DNA from: Coleophoma eucalyptorum
Taxonomy: Eukaryota > Ascomycota > Leotiomycetes > Helotiales > Dermateaceae
Length of the DNA stretch: 64,000 nucleotides
Reading direction: 5' to 3'
Assembly: GCA_026120035.1 (NCBI GenBank)
Contig: JALRME010000025.1
Span: forward strand, 62,001-126,000
A program made the position numbers and the translations under genes. This document shows, in pieces, positions 13,401-23,402 of the stretch (positions are counted from its first letter, which is position 1; each line of letters opens with the position of its first letter). The notes under the pieces were generated by a model. The model was not told where the DNA came from. It was given only the letters and a program-made list of their open reading frames with translations, and searched no databases.

Positions 13401-13873
13401 CCTTCATCATTAATAGGCTCCTCGTCCAATGACTTATCCTCCACGGACTCTTCAGTTTCTTCGGATCGGAAATTGATGTCCTCGTGGGTGCTCTCAGCTT
13501 CTTCGTCAGCGACTAAATCTTTTGACAATTCGGGATCGAGTTCCTCCACTTCTGCCTCGTCTACTGCCTCTCTATGTTCCTCTGCCTCCTCAGCATGATC
13601 CGCGCTTTCAGCTTGGGAAAGCTCGTCAATGAGGTCCTGAATCTCGTCTTTCTGTTCTTCTGGGTAATTTTCGTCACTTATTATGATATCACCGTTTTCC
13701 ACTGCAGCCTTTTCCACCTCGGTGTCGGGTTCGTGATGAACTTTGGTCTCACGGCTCGTTGTTGGATCAGAAGGCATTTCTGCCGAATCGGAAAGACAAG
13801 ACTCGTCAACATGAATTTTGAAATCAGCAGCAACGGCCGGGGACTTCTTCTTCCCTTTCCCCTTCTTTCCCAT
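10496..13873 (-). CDS. Large acidic membrane-anchored protein, conserved in fungi
   Basis: 1125-aa single-exon protein. It resembles a Pezizomycotina family often labelled 'pathway-specific nitrogen regulator', but I recognise that label from memory and nothing in the sequence proves a regulatory role. It starts with a Lys-rich MGKKGKGKKKSP. About 500 residues dominated by Glu and Asp, probably disordered, follow. A Ser/Thr/Pro-rich basic stretch lies at about 540-625. A conserved folded part at about 628-820 begins EHPLVLLHVTVLPLQF and holds CGHYMGPDEC and CDICGR, a possible zinc-binding site (residues 718-751). One hydrophobic segment, VMICVLSVLVLVLALRP at about 920-937, is a likely transmembrane anchor, followed by a charged tail. 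Long open frames on the opposite strand are shadows of the acidic codons. ATG 13873 is the first in frame. Confidence 0.85.
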   Translation of the reverse strand: MGKKGKGKKKSPAVAADFKIHVDESCLSDSAEMPSDPTTSRETKVHHEPDTEVEKAAVENGDIIISDENYPEEQKDEIQDLIDELSQAESADHAEEAEEHREAVDEAEVEELDPELSKDLVADEEAESTHEDINFRSEETEESVEDKSLDEEPINDEGAQVLDEHIAPHVEDTTGNSGEIHDLEENQTPTDDKVEDMQKAVEEPEDEIELETKEAEDVAVETEEAPLDEKGESDMGLETEASMEEEKTSPEELEGEHEEQEVVPKEQNDEDSVPGDNGDNITPTNEDETGASHNESSIHDDDDGLANDNSEESETNQPVEIGHDYEKREVEDDETVDTHAPIDDENPDHDEHDQSELQYTDEGTDYDGSYLHDEDHAIEDEEQTRMERAEALIQAAARAVVASIEQDDYNESSILSTQTDDSYDQSASELIYDEGTELTYGDQSEITHDGNEEGAFETETEHQSVHDEGDSSSHHDGDIEDDVFSHNSDQSKRSSMNSSDGLHSGEEAYQEKRLTSPQVGEEAAPEEPLSRIPSATSYRETTPYTPGTSKILNRPPFRTPSSVRAMQMSSPTQSLYGSPHSTKRHNQNFNPSVSRLGTPSRRGSDFSHSHFSPTSSRTKTPTRVFKTRVEHPLVLLHVTVLPLQFQYADAMNLLDEDIPVDLSGVKDSWRLLQEKLGEQVLARGILLSHPQESYEVLEERLLETLELPVRPRARILKCGHYMGPDECDSSAGDISDSEEYDAPRRRDRGWCDICGRNVQFEQNDFDSADRKFRVKVFASNGLMKAGAWAACWKEMERVDVEIEPFVEPYLLPDLERLQAEHAAPRVHEEFISESEVHDEHSPSAEEEVLRQHQEEVEQEALRKKASEERLREIYGHTQEEAPPMTPEPRQQSRSQSRASVRDDTLPELLLAAFKVAMKDRKNVMICVLSVLVLVLALRPRDPQVPLHSSHPHVPNQVHDMAQETMQEAIPNPLKVNAEIPARTNKVLKEAQPLPKVKKVAKANKPLVKPEVVVKKMAEPLVSEEVEEVEEYSNYGDYAEDALVDELLPAMEEVEIEKSPSQEEAYDLELLEEAQPDLESEAVDQEHYHIEPPAPKKVTRKPAAANNKVARSGKGVEIVGGQKRKI

Positions 13874-14954
13874 GGTGTGTGTAGGTAAATAAGATTCGAG
13901 TTAGCTCGTGTGAGGCGTCCCGGCGAGCAACCGTGATATAAACAGAGCGTCGGTCCAGCAACCAGCTACTGCAGCTTTGCCAGAGGAGGGTAATTTTGCG
14001 GGTGGTTCAAAGGATAGAGAATAATAATATCAAAAGGTTCAAATATCATGTACAGATGGTTCGTAAAAGTCGTTATACACATGAATTTGGAAAAATGATA
14101 TGAGGAATTTGAGAGCTGCCACGTTTTTCGAGGGTTTGTTTTGTCTGGAGCTGCTACAGCAACGGAATGTGGAAGCGACGACCTTCACCGCGACCGACCA
14201 AAACCCGTAAAGCTAAGCGATTCATACACCTCTTCTACTTGTCCTGCGGTACAAGCTCTTTCCCAGCTTCGGCCCAGTACCAATCTCTCCTACCTGCATG
14301 TGAGGCGTCCAACTAATGCAACAATGCAATTGCTTTCAGCTCTTTGACGATGTTCTGGTGCAAGCGCCGGTGCTTCTGTCTTTCACCCAGCCGAGAAGCC
14401 CTTGACGTCATCACACAGCAGGCGATAAGAAAAGCATCTTATCTGTCAGGCAAAAGCAGCACTGGGGGCATAGCAAGAAATCCTGCATTCACCGGTAGCT
14501 TGAGCTGGGAATGGAAGAGCTGAAACCTATCAGAAACGCATTACTTACTTGCACTTTCTCCCATGTACACATACTCCTCTAACTTCTGCGCTTGGCGGTT
14601 GTAGCCAGATGCCGCTTTTGAAGTTGACTCGTATGCCCACGGTGAGTCTGGCCAGCCCCTTATCGGCGTGTCAGAAGTTGGACAACAATGGCATGTTCCT
14701 TGGTGAGAGCTACGACTTCTGCTTCTGGTTTCGTTCAATTCAACCGGTCAGGTAAAACTAGGTACGGGACCCCAAGGGTTCTGTCCTGTATTTGCTCTTA
14801 ATTACAGCTGCACCCTTCCATCCTGGCCACTTTCTTTCCATTCCTAGCCTTTCCTCCCCCAATTCTACTTTCTTGACTGTGTTTTCACAGCTGTCATTTT
14901 ATCCCTCTGCTCCTCTAGCTCTTCTTTCAACCGTTGCAGGAAACACCAGATACA
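13874..14954. other. Divergent promoter region
   Basis: Shared upstream region between the acidic membrane protein (minus) and the alpha-amylase (plus). A CT-rich stretch at about 14815-14930 just before the amylase start is typical of fungal core promoters and 5' UTRs. No gene was seen. Confidence 0.55.
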
Positions 14955-16679
14955 ATGGCAGAAGGTATTGCATACTTTTTACAACCAATGGGACCAACTG
15001 ACAAGCCTGCAGAACAAAAGCCTACCGCTGAGAACATGACAATGCTTCAGGCATTCGAATGGTATGTTCCTGACGATCATAAGCACTGGCAACGTCTGTA
15101 CGAGCACATTCCACAGTTAAAGGCGACCGGTATCGACAACTTGTGGATTCCTCCGGGATGCAAGGCAAGCTCTCCGTCTGGTAACGGCTACGATATTTAT
15201 GATCTATACGATCTAGGAGAGTTTGATCAGAAGGGAAGCAAAGGTACCAAGTGGGGCACCAAAGACGAGCTTCTAAAGATGGTGAAAAAGGCCACTGAAG
15301 TTGGCGTGGGTATCTATTGGGATGCTGGTACGTCTTCTTCACCGTCAATGAGAAAATTGCTGACAAGTTTCTAGTTCTGAACCATAAAGCTGCTGCCGAT
15401 CACAAGGAAAAATGTGAAGCCCAGGAAGTTGACCCCGAAAATCGCGACAGGAATATTAGTGATCCTTACGAAATCGAGGCTTGGCTTGGCTTCGATTTTC
15501 CAGGACGAAAGGACAAATACTCTACTCAAAAATATCATTGGTACCACTTTTCTGGGACAGATTACAATGCTGCCAACCAAAAAACTGCCATTTACAAGAT
15601 CCTTGGCGACAAAACGAAGGGGTGGGCTCAGGATGGTGATGTTGATACAGAGAAAGGCAATTATGACTACCTTATGTTTGCCGATCTGGACTACGCCCAC
15701 CCAGAAGTTGAGAAAGATGTGCTTGACTGGGGTGTCTGGATGAGCAATGAGATCACCATCAAGGGGATTCGTTTCGATGCCGTCAAGCATTTCAGTGAGG
15801 ACTTCCTCAGGAAATTCATCACCTTAATGAACGAGACACATGGCGAGGGCTGGTTCTTCGTTGGTGAATTCTGGAAGGATAGTTTGGATGACATGCACAG
15901 ATATTTGGATAGGATGGGAAAGAAGTTTTCACTGTTTGATGCACCTTTGGTGTACAATTTCAGTCAACTTTCTAAAACGGAAAATGCTGATCTGAGAACT
16001 GTCTTTGATGATACATTGGTCCAAACAAGTCCAGTAAATGCGGTTGTGAGTTATTTCCAAGCTGCCAATATGAATTTGGAGACTAATGGATAACAGACTC
16101 TGGTAATGAACCACGACACACAGCCATACCAAGCCCTTGAAGCACCTATTGAGCCATTCTTCAAGCCACTCGCCTATGCCCTCATCCTCCTTCGATTTGA
16201 TGGTTACCCGTGTCTGTTCTATGGTGATCTGTATGGTATCAAGGGCGAACACTCGTTCCCTCCATCCTGCGGTGGTGCCCTCCCAAACTTGGCCCTGGCC
16301 CGCAAACTTTACGCCTACGGAGAGCAAAAAGACTACTTTGACTACGCTACTTGTGTTGGCTGGGTGCGGTACGGGACCTGGGATCGCAAATGGGGATGTG
16401 CAGTTGTGTTGTCCAATGCTGGACCGGGTGAGAAGAGAATGCACGTTGGTGAGATGCACGCAGGCGAGGTCTGGACTGATGTGCTCGGCTGGGAGCAGGG
16501 CGAAGTAGTCATTGGTGATGATGGGTTCGGAAACTTCATTTGCCCTGGAACGAGTGTCAGTGTTTGGGTTAACAAGGATGCTGAGGGACGGGATAGGTTT
16601 GGGAAATTGTAAGTCTGAATCCTTCTTGTGGCAGAAGTGTCTAACGTTAAACAGTGATGACAACATTTACAAGTCTTGA
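14955..16679 (+). CDS. Alpha-amylase, GH13, intracellular type
   Basis: Hydrolyses alpha-1,4-glucan bonds. Exons 14955-15327, 15375-16045, 16097-16608 and 16655-16679 give 526 aa; introns are 47, 51 and 46 bp and the frame closes. GH13 hallmarks are clear: an N-terminal MLQAFEWY barrel start; GNGYDIYDLYDLGEF; GVGIYWDAVLNHKA (conserved region I, spanning intron 1); GIRFDAVKH with nucleophile Asp259; FFVGEFW with acid/base Glu289; and MNHDTQP with Asp355. The pattern matches the bacterial-like, cytosolic GH13_5 group known in filamentous fungi. There is no signal peptide (start MAEGIAYFLQPMG), unlike secreted fungal amylases, so a role on intracellular glucan or glycogen is likely. An in-frame TTG upstream at 14934 is not needed as a start. 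Confidence 0.93.
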
Positions 16680-17941
16680 GGACTTCTTCGAAGATCATAT
16701 ATCACGCTTGTAAAGAAGGATTTGAACGGTCAGACTGGTAGAGGGGCACGAATCCAGAACAAAGCAGGGGAACAAATCAAAGGGCACCAGTACTCGTTTC
16801 CTGACCTGGAAGGTAATAAGCTGCGGCCCCCCCCTAGATAGAGTAGAGTAGATCAAGTAGATCGTGAAATTTCCATCCAGTCTTGCACTACTGTCATTTT
16901 GAGGTTTTGGCAGGGTGATGAGAAGCTGAGCGGCCCTTATGCAAGTTAAAACTATCTGGGAGTTTGAGTGGTTTAGAATCCCAGCCGTGTTCCTCGCCAG
17001 CAAGCACGGTTAATCCTTGTGTAGAAACCTCCTTATAACTATAGATTCCATTCTCAACCATCGAGGTTCTAATTACAGAACATGGTTGGAAGGATGCCAA
17101 ATGCCGAGCTCGAAACAGGAAGAGAGATACTGCGGTGGCATTCAAGATGAAGTGAGAGGAGGGTGCCGATGATTAACGGGGTATACAGCGGTGAACCCTA
17201 TACAATACTTGCAAGAGTATCTCATGACTGACTGCCTGCCTTTCAAGTGACGTCTCGTCACCGTCGGGCTGGAACCTTCCTGCCATTGCTTTGGGGTAGT
17301 CTCATGAGGAGGGTGTGAAGGTGCTGGAGGGAACTAGGATAATTGAGATCCCGGACGGCTCTTGAATACGTGAGAGGGCGAATTGCAGGTTCACACAGAC
17401 GAGAACCTCGTCCGACGGAGAGGGACAGCTGAACGTGGATGACGCAGCACAAGCAAGAGAAAAAGGAGCTTGTTTGGAAGGTGGGCCAATCAGAAGGCCT
17501 TCAGGGGTTGCCAACACCCACTTCCCTCCATCCCACAGCTAAGCTTTCCTGCCAAGCCCCTGAGAGAGCTTCCATCCTGGTCCGGGCAGAGCTGTCGCAG
17601 GCGAGAAGAGGGGCAGCCCATTGCATTACAGGCTCACGGAACAGCTGGGAACTGAAGTGAAGTTCTCCACCACCAACCAACCAACAACGCACAACGCTGT
17701 TGCAGCCACTGCCATGTGTGGTGTGCGGTGTACGGTGTGGCATGGTTGGTCATACTGATGTGGTAACTGCTGCTTCAGCTAAAGCAGGGCCGGAGAGCTA
17801 GCTTCCTTATATACAACTCCTTCATTCCCCTTTGTTTGATTGATCTCTCTCTTCTCTTCTTCACCCACCTCCTTTTCCATTCACTTCCTGGCCTGATCCC
17901 CCTACTCACCTCTCACCTCACACCTCTGCACCGTCGCCAAC
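16680..17941. other. Intergenic; glutamate decarboxylase promoter
   Basis: 3' flank of the amylase followed by the glutamate decarboxylase upstream region. The last 120 bases are CT-rich and carry a TATA box (17807-17814). No gene was seen. Confidence 0.6.
17807..17814 (+). promoter_or_regulatory. TATA box of the glutamate decarboxylase gene
   Basis: TTATATAC lies 128-135 bases before ATG 17942, followed by a CT-rich leader. Position and composition fit a fungal core promoter. The transcription start itself cannot be seen. Confidence 0.5.
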
Positions 17942-19759
17942 ATGGTTCACCTCGCATCCATTCCCACCAACTCCAAAGCCAACGAGCCTCTCGTAGAGGG
18001 AATGAAAAAGTTGGTTGTTGGCTCCACCAACCAACAAGATACCTTCACATCTAGCGTCTATGGCTCCCGGTTCGCCGCCGAGGATTTACCCAGGCATGAG
18101 ATGCCAGAGTGTGAGATGCCCAAGGATGTCGCCTACCGCATGATCAAGGACGACCTGAGTCTGGATGGAAACCCAATGCTCAAGTATACACATTCTCTCG
18201 GCGTGAAGAGAAGCCATGACTGACAAATTTTGCCCAACAGCCTGGCATCTTTTGTCACCACCTATATGGTAAATCACCTACCTTCAGCTCCCTTAGAGTA
18301 CTGCTAATTTGGCTCTAGGAAAAAGAAGTCGAAGACCTCATGACCGAATCCTTCTCCAAGAACTTTATCGATTACGAGGAATACCCACAATCCGCCGATA
18401 TCCAGAACCGATGTGTGAGCATGATTGGAAGACTATTCAATGCCCCCGTCGACGATGAGGAGCATAATGCGGTAGGCACAAGCACTGTTGGTAGTTCTGA
18501 GGCTATCATGCTTGGTGTTTTGGCTATGAAGAAGAGGTGGCAGAATGCTCGAAAGGCTGCTGGTGAGTATTCTGTCTTGTGAATTAATACAATCGGGAAG
18601 CTGACAACTGGATTCCAGGCAAGCCATTCGATAAACCAAACATTGTCATGTCATCTGCCGTACAAGTCTGCTGGGAGAAAGCTGCCCGTTATTTCGAGGT
18701 TGAGGAGAAATACGTTTACTGCACACCAGACCGCTACGTCATCGACCCCGAAGAGACTGTGGCACTCGTTGACGAGAACACCATTGGTATCTGCATTATT
18801 CTTGGAACCACATACACTGGTGAGTATGAGGATGCAAAGGCAGTCAATGATCTTTTGGTCAAGAAGAACATCGATACTGTCATTCACATTGATGCTGCTT
18901 CCGGTGGCTTTGTTGCTCCATTTGTATGCCCTGAGCTGGAGTGGGATTTCAGACTAGAGAAGGTTGTCTCTATCAATACTTCTGGTCACAAGTAAGCAGT
19001 CAAAAGCATTTTCCAGAAAATTTATGCTAATTAACTCCACAGGTATGGATTGGTTTACCCAGGTGTAGGATGGGTGATTTGGAGAGCACCAGAGTACCTT
19101 CCAAAAGAGCTTGTATTCAACATCAACTACCTTGGCGCAGACCGTAAGCCATAATTTCTATCGTGCATGCCGAGTAAATACTGATTCATTTTTCAGAAGC
19201 AAGTTTCACTCTCAATTTCTCCAAGGGAGCGTCTCAGGTCATTGGCCAATACTACCAGTTGATTCGTCTTGGAAAGCACGGCTACCGCTGCATCATGAAC
19301 AACCTGACCAGGACAGCAGACTATCTTTCTGATTCTCTTGAGCAACTCGGCTTTACGATCATGTCTCAAAAGAACGGCAAAGGACTGCCGCTGGTTGCCT
19401 TCCGCATCTCTGCATCACAGAACAAGCACTATGATGAGTTTGCGTTGGCACACCAATTGCGCTCTCGCTCCTGGGTTGTACCGGCCTACACGATGGCACC
19501 TAAGACTGATAACCTGAAAATGCTGCGCGTAGTAGTCCGTGAGGACTTTTCTAAATCCAGATGTGATCAATTACTCAACGACATCAAGCTTTGCATGGGC
19601 GTCCTCGATGATATGGATAAGGATGCTATCGAGAAGCATGAGGAGCTTGTCAAGAGGCATGTCTCTCACAGCGGCAAGGCAACACATAACCATGAGAAGT
19701 ACAGAAATGAGAATCATAGCTTACAGGGTAAGCACGGGAAGACTCACGCTGTTTGTTAG
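17942..19759 (+). CDS. GAD: Glutamate decarboxylase
   Basis: PLP-dependent group II decarboxylase that converts glutamate to GABA, feeding the GABA shunt. Exons 17942-18183, 18241-18268, 18319-18562, 18619-18991, 19043-19143 and 19197-19759 give 516 aa, usual for the family; introns are 50-57 bp and all junctions keep the frame. Exon 2 is only 28 bases and encodes most of LASFVTTYM. Motifs seen: [31 protein letters not shown] (PLP phosphate loop), [13 protein letters not shown] (Asp that contacts the PLP ring nitrogen), and [10 protein letters not shown] with the PLP lysine at residue 296, whose codon is split by intron 4. The C-terminal tail is His/Lys-rich ([18 protein letters not shown]). 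In plants and some fungi this end binds calmodulin; whether it does here is unknown. Probably cytosolic. Confidence 0.96.
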
Positions 19760-20387
19760 ATGTTCTTTATGGGAAACAATGGTTGCAGAAAGGATGCAAA
19801 ACGAGTCTGGAATTTAAAGACTTAGATACATTTAAATGAAGAAATGAACCAAGAGATAAATTACAACTCCTCGAAGGTCTCTCTAGGGCGAAGACCGATT
19901 ATATGTGCAGATTTAGGCAAATAATTCTTCCAATTTCATGACTACCAAGCTGACTAAATCAGCTTCAGCAGCCTCGGGTTTTCAGCTCCTATTCTCTCTT
20001 CCTGGAATTCTTTGTTACACAATGGATTTTCTATCCATTAACGAGGCGGTTGTTAAGCTGTTTGGTGGCAGTAGTGCGTGGTAGTAACCTTTATCTCTTG
20101 TCATCAATTCAACCTCCTTATTGTTCACTAGTGCTGTATATTATCAGGCGGTAAAAAGCGTTACAAACCAACATGTGTTAACTTCTAGCATTGAAGATTT
20201 TATTAAAAAATATCATATAATTGACTAAATTTGCTTTACAACAAAATTTGATCGACTGTATTACCTGCCTCCATTTATAGGTATCTTGAACTTTGATCGA
20301 CGCAGGATGCTAGGAGAAAGGGAGACCGACAAGGCAGGTATCTCCACCCAAAGGAAACATGTTTCTATAGGTTTCATATCTTGAATA
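19760..20387. other. Convergent intergenic region
   Basis: AT-rich 3' flanks of glutamate decarboxylase (plus) and the terpene-cyclase homologue (minus). No gene was recognised. Confidence 0.6.
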
Positions 20388-21215
20388 TCAAAGATGTTTC
20401 TCCCTCTTTGCCCCAGAAACATCCTCTGTCTCAACCCTAATCTTGCGTCCCCCATCTATGACCTTAGTTGTCTTCTGCACCTGCAGGTACACAAAAGGAT
20501 ACACAAGGTCACAAGCCAAGCCAGTTCCCCACAAGAAGATTGCGAATGGAGACATGAAATATGTATGTGCTTCTCTCCAGCAATACCAAGCCCACGCATA
20601 ATTTAGGTCGAGCCCAAGGATAGTCCCCAAGAGCCTCGACGCCCAAATTGACAAGTTCACTCCTCCTGTATGCCCTCGTATAAGAAGCTGAGACAAGCTG
20701 ACCGCTGACAGTATAAGTTGCGCAACAGCCGCGCTCCAGAAGCCCAGTTCTGTGGTATCCGGGCCCATATCTTTTCCCGCATAGAATTTCCCCTGACGAG
20801 CTCCAATGTCGTTATCCAGCCACCACTTTGCAAAAGTCCAATGTCCAACCACGCACCCTCCCAAGAGAATGGTAAATATGCTTCCCAGGTGCTTTTTGAC
20901 AGCAGGGGAATGGCCCCATTCGTTGTGTCCGTATTTGAGAAGTCCATATACAAGCCCGCAATCAATGACGAGCCAGATGCCAAAACAGATCCTTTCCAGC
21001 ACCGCTTCTGCGACAATTAGAGCGTATACAAGCTCCCAGGCGAAATTGAAAGCCAGACTGAACATTGGCATGCCATAGGACTTGCTCTTAATCGATTCGC
21101 GGGTCAGGAGGATGTAGCAGATGGTCCACAGACCGCCACCAAGCTGGAGGAGTGCATTGCAGACTGGCACAACGTGCGAAGCGACATGCGGTGGTGAAAT
21201 ATCGCTTGATCCCAT
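20388..21215 (-). CDS. PaxB/Pyr4-like integral-membrane terpene cyclase homologue
   Basis: 275-aa multi-pass membrane protein with about seven hydrophobic segments. It resembles the small cyclases of fungal meroterpenoid and indole-diterpene pathways (Pyr4, PaxB), which protonate an epoxide or double bond of a prenylated substrate. Family-like features: an early Asn-rich loop with NFAWELVYAL (Glu61), then WLVIDCGLVYGLLKYGHNEW, and near the C-terminus ACDLVYPFVYLQ (Asp236). A Glu in the first position and an Asp in the second are reported as essential in Pyr4, so activity is possible. The frame runs upstream to a GTG at 21308, but ATG 21215 fits the family length. No prenyltransferase, GGPP synthase, polyketide synthase or P450 lies nearby, so this is an orphan member; the substrate is unknown. 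Several uncharacterised members of this family exist outside clusters. Confidence 0.8.
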   Translation of the reverse strand: MGSSDISPPHVASHVVPVCNALLQLGGGLWTICYILLTRESIKSKSYGMPMFSLAFNFAWELVYALIVAEAVLERICFGIWLVIDCGLVYGLLKYGHNEWGHSPAVKKHLGSIFTILLGGCVVGHWTFAKWWLDNDIGARQGKFYAGKDMGPDTTELGFWSAAVAQLILSAVSLSQLLIRGHTGGVNLSIWASRLLGTILGLDLNYAWAWYCWREAHTYFMSPFAIFLWGTGLACDLVYPFVYLQVQKTTKVIDGGRKIRVETEDVSGAKREKHL

Positions 21216-21672
21216 TGTTGAAGGCTCGAAGACGGTAGGGCTGCAGCAGTCAGTGTTGGAAAGATGCAATCGAGCATCGCTGGGAAAATCTGATGTTTTC
21301 TGGCCCACTCGGCCCAGCTTACACTGCTCGCCTCAGACGATTGAGAAGCACCCCGGACTGTTTAAAGTACCGTAAGACACCTTGGCTCCCCCCACTTGTG
21401 GAGGCTTAGCAATGGAGCTGCCATCTGATTCCTGTCCTGGGTGTTTAACACAGGATCGTGAGGCCGCAGAGAACAACCTAAGCTTATATTGATGATGTGA
21501 AAAACATTGCGGCCGACGGGTCGCTCACTGCCTCGGCCCGCATGCATCCCCCGCTTGCAGCTATCCTAGCTTCGCGACCAGATAACGAGTAAGTTAAGTA
21601 GGTTTCTACTAACAATCAAGCACAGTATTCATCTCACCTTCCATAAAAAGAATCATAATTTGCTATACCATC
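21216..21672. other. Divergent promoter region
   Basis: Shared upstream region of the terpene-cyclase homologue (minus) and the amidase (plus), which could allow co-regulation. No other feature was seen. Confidence 0.5.
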
Positions 21673-23402
21673 ATGGTTTCTACTTCATCCTGGCAAGAAA
21701 TTGCAGCCAGAAAGCAGAAGCAACGCCAGTCTCGTATCCCCACAGAATGGCTTCTTGCTTCACCACCATCATCCACCGTTAACAATGTACTCAGTGTCCC
21801 TCGAACATGCGGCATTCTTACCCCCAAGGAGCTTGAGATTACCGAGCAGCATGATGCAGTTTCTCTTACCTCTTGCATCCGAAGCAAGAAATATACTGCT
21901 CTAGAAGTGACAGTGGCATTTTGCAAACGTGCTGCTGTAGCACAACAAGTGTGTAATTGCCTGACGGAGATACTCTTCGATGATGCAATTGCTCGAGCCA
22001 AAACCTTAGACGAAGAGTTCTCAAAAAATGGAACAGTCGTGGGGCCATTGCATGGAATACCCATCTCTCTGAAGGACAGTTTCAAGATCAAAGGATATGA
22101 TGCATCGATAGGCATTGCATCACTTGCCGAGAACGCAGCACAAGAAAATGCGCTACTAGTTGACATATTGCTGGAAGCCGGCGCTGTCATCTACTGCAAA
22201 ACAGGCATTCCACAGACTCTTATGGCTCTAGACAGCGACAACAATCTATTTGGGAGGGTTCTAAATCCGCGAAACAGACTTGTCACTGCCGGGGGAAGTT
22301 CCGGTGGTGAAGCTGCTCTCATAGCAATGAGAGGAAGTGTTCTTGGAATAGGCACTGATGTCGGAGGCAGTATTAGAATCCCAGCCATGTGCAATGGACT
22401 CTATGGAATCAAGCCTTCTGCTCAACGAGTTCCTTATGTAGGCCAAGAAGGTGGTTCAAAACCGGGTGCAGCTAAGCTCGCATTGCCAGCTAGTGCAGGA
22501 CCTATCGCAGCAAGCCTGAGGGATTGCGAATTACTTCTAAAAGTCGTGGCCGATGCTCAAACATGGGAGAGAGATCCAGCTGTGGCCTATGGGTTTTGGG
22601 AAGAGCAGGGAAGCATTAGGGAAAGGAAAAGACCCTTATTCGGTGTTATTAAAACGGATAACTTGATCAGTCCTCTACCACCTGTAAGTAAAGTGATCGA
22701 TGAGACAACGAAGAGTTTGCAAGACGCAGGGCTCGAGGTTGTTGAAGTCGATGCACCAGCCTTCAAACGTTGCCAATCGCTAGCCAACGGCCTATTTGGT
22801 GTAGACGGCGGCAACTTCATGTTTGATTTGTTGGAGCAAACTGGTGAACCTTTGATAAAATGGCTTTCAACAAGACTTAAGAGAAAGGAACAGATATCTT
22901 TGGACACCTTGAGGGATCTTCACGCAAAGAAGGTAGACTTGGAGACCGAAATGCTAAAGATCTGGAAAGACCCTCAAACTGGACGGACTATCGACGCCAT
23001 TATATGCCCCGTGGCTCCCCATCCTGTCCCTCCGCTCGATCGCTGGAACGGTGTGAGTTACACGTCAAGTTTTGTCCTTCTTGACTATCCAGCGGGCGTA
23101 GTGCCAGTGAGAGACGTCAAGAAGACCGATCTAACGGAGGAGTTGGCTGAGGGAAAACTATTAGGAAGCTGGGATAGGGCCAATAAGGAATTATGTAAGT
23201 GCAGTGTTACCAACGGGAGAGTGCTAAATCACTGATTTTGATAGGGAACCCGAAAACGATTGACAGGAGCTTATATCTGGATACGATGCTTTCTATTCAA
23301 GTTATAGCACCTAAACTACAGGAAAGGAGACTTTATCAAGCTATGGAAATCGTTGATAAAGTACTCCGAGGAAATACTGATCGTGGGAAAGCCAAGCTAT
23401 GA
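21673..23402 (+). CDS. Amidase, amidase-signature family
   Basis: Hydrolyses amides to acid plus ammonia. Exons 21673-23194 and 23245-23402 give 559 aa; the 50-bp intron (GTAAGT...TAG) joins ...KEL to WNPKTIDRSLYLD and reaches the true stop at 23402. The Ser-cisSer-Lys machinery is visible: catalytic Lys in GIPISLKDSF, the Gly/Ser-rich loop TAGGSSGGEAALIA with the cis-Ser, and GIGTDVGGSIRIP with the nucleophilic Ser. The N-terminal helix and ALEVTVAFCKRAAVAQQ match the acetamidase/general amidase group. The specific substrate is not predictable. It lies next to and diverges from the terpene-cyclase homologue. No signal peptide. Confidence 0.93.

Noticed and set aside
10496..13888. Several long plus-strand open frames opposite the acidic membrane protein
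   Set aside because: They are shadows of Glu/Asp-rich codons, with Ser/Leu-rich low-complexity products.
20388..21308. Longer N-terminus for the terpene-cyclase homologue from 21308
   Set aside because: The upstream start is a GTG and adds 31 residues atypical of the family; ATG 21215 is preferred.
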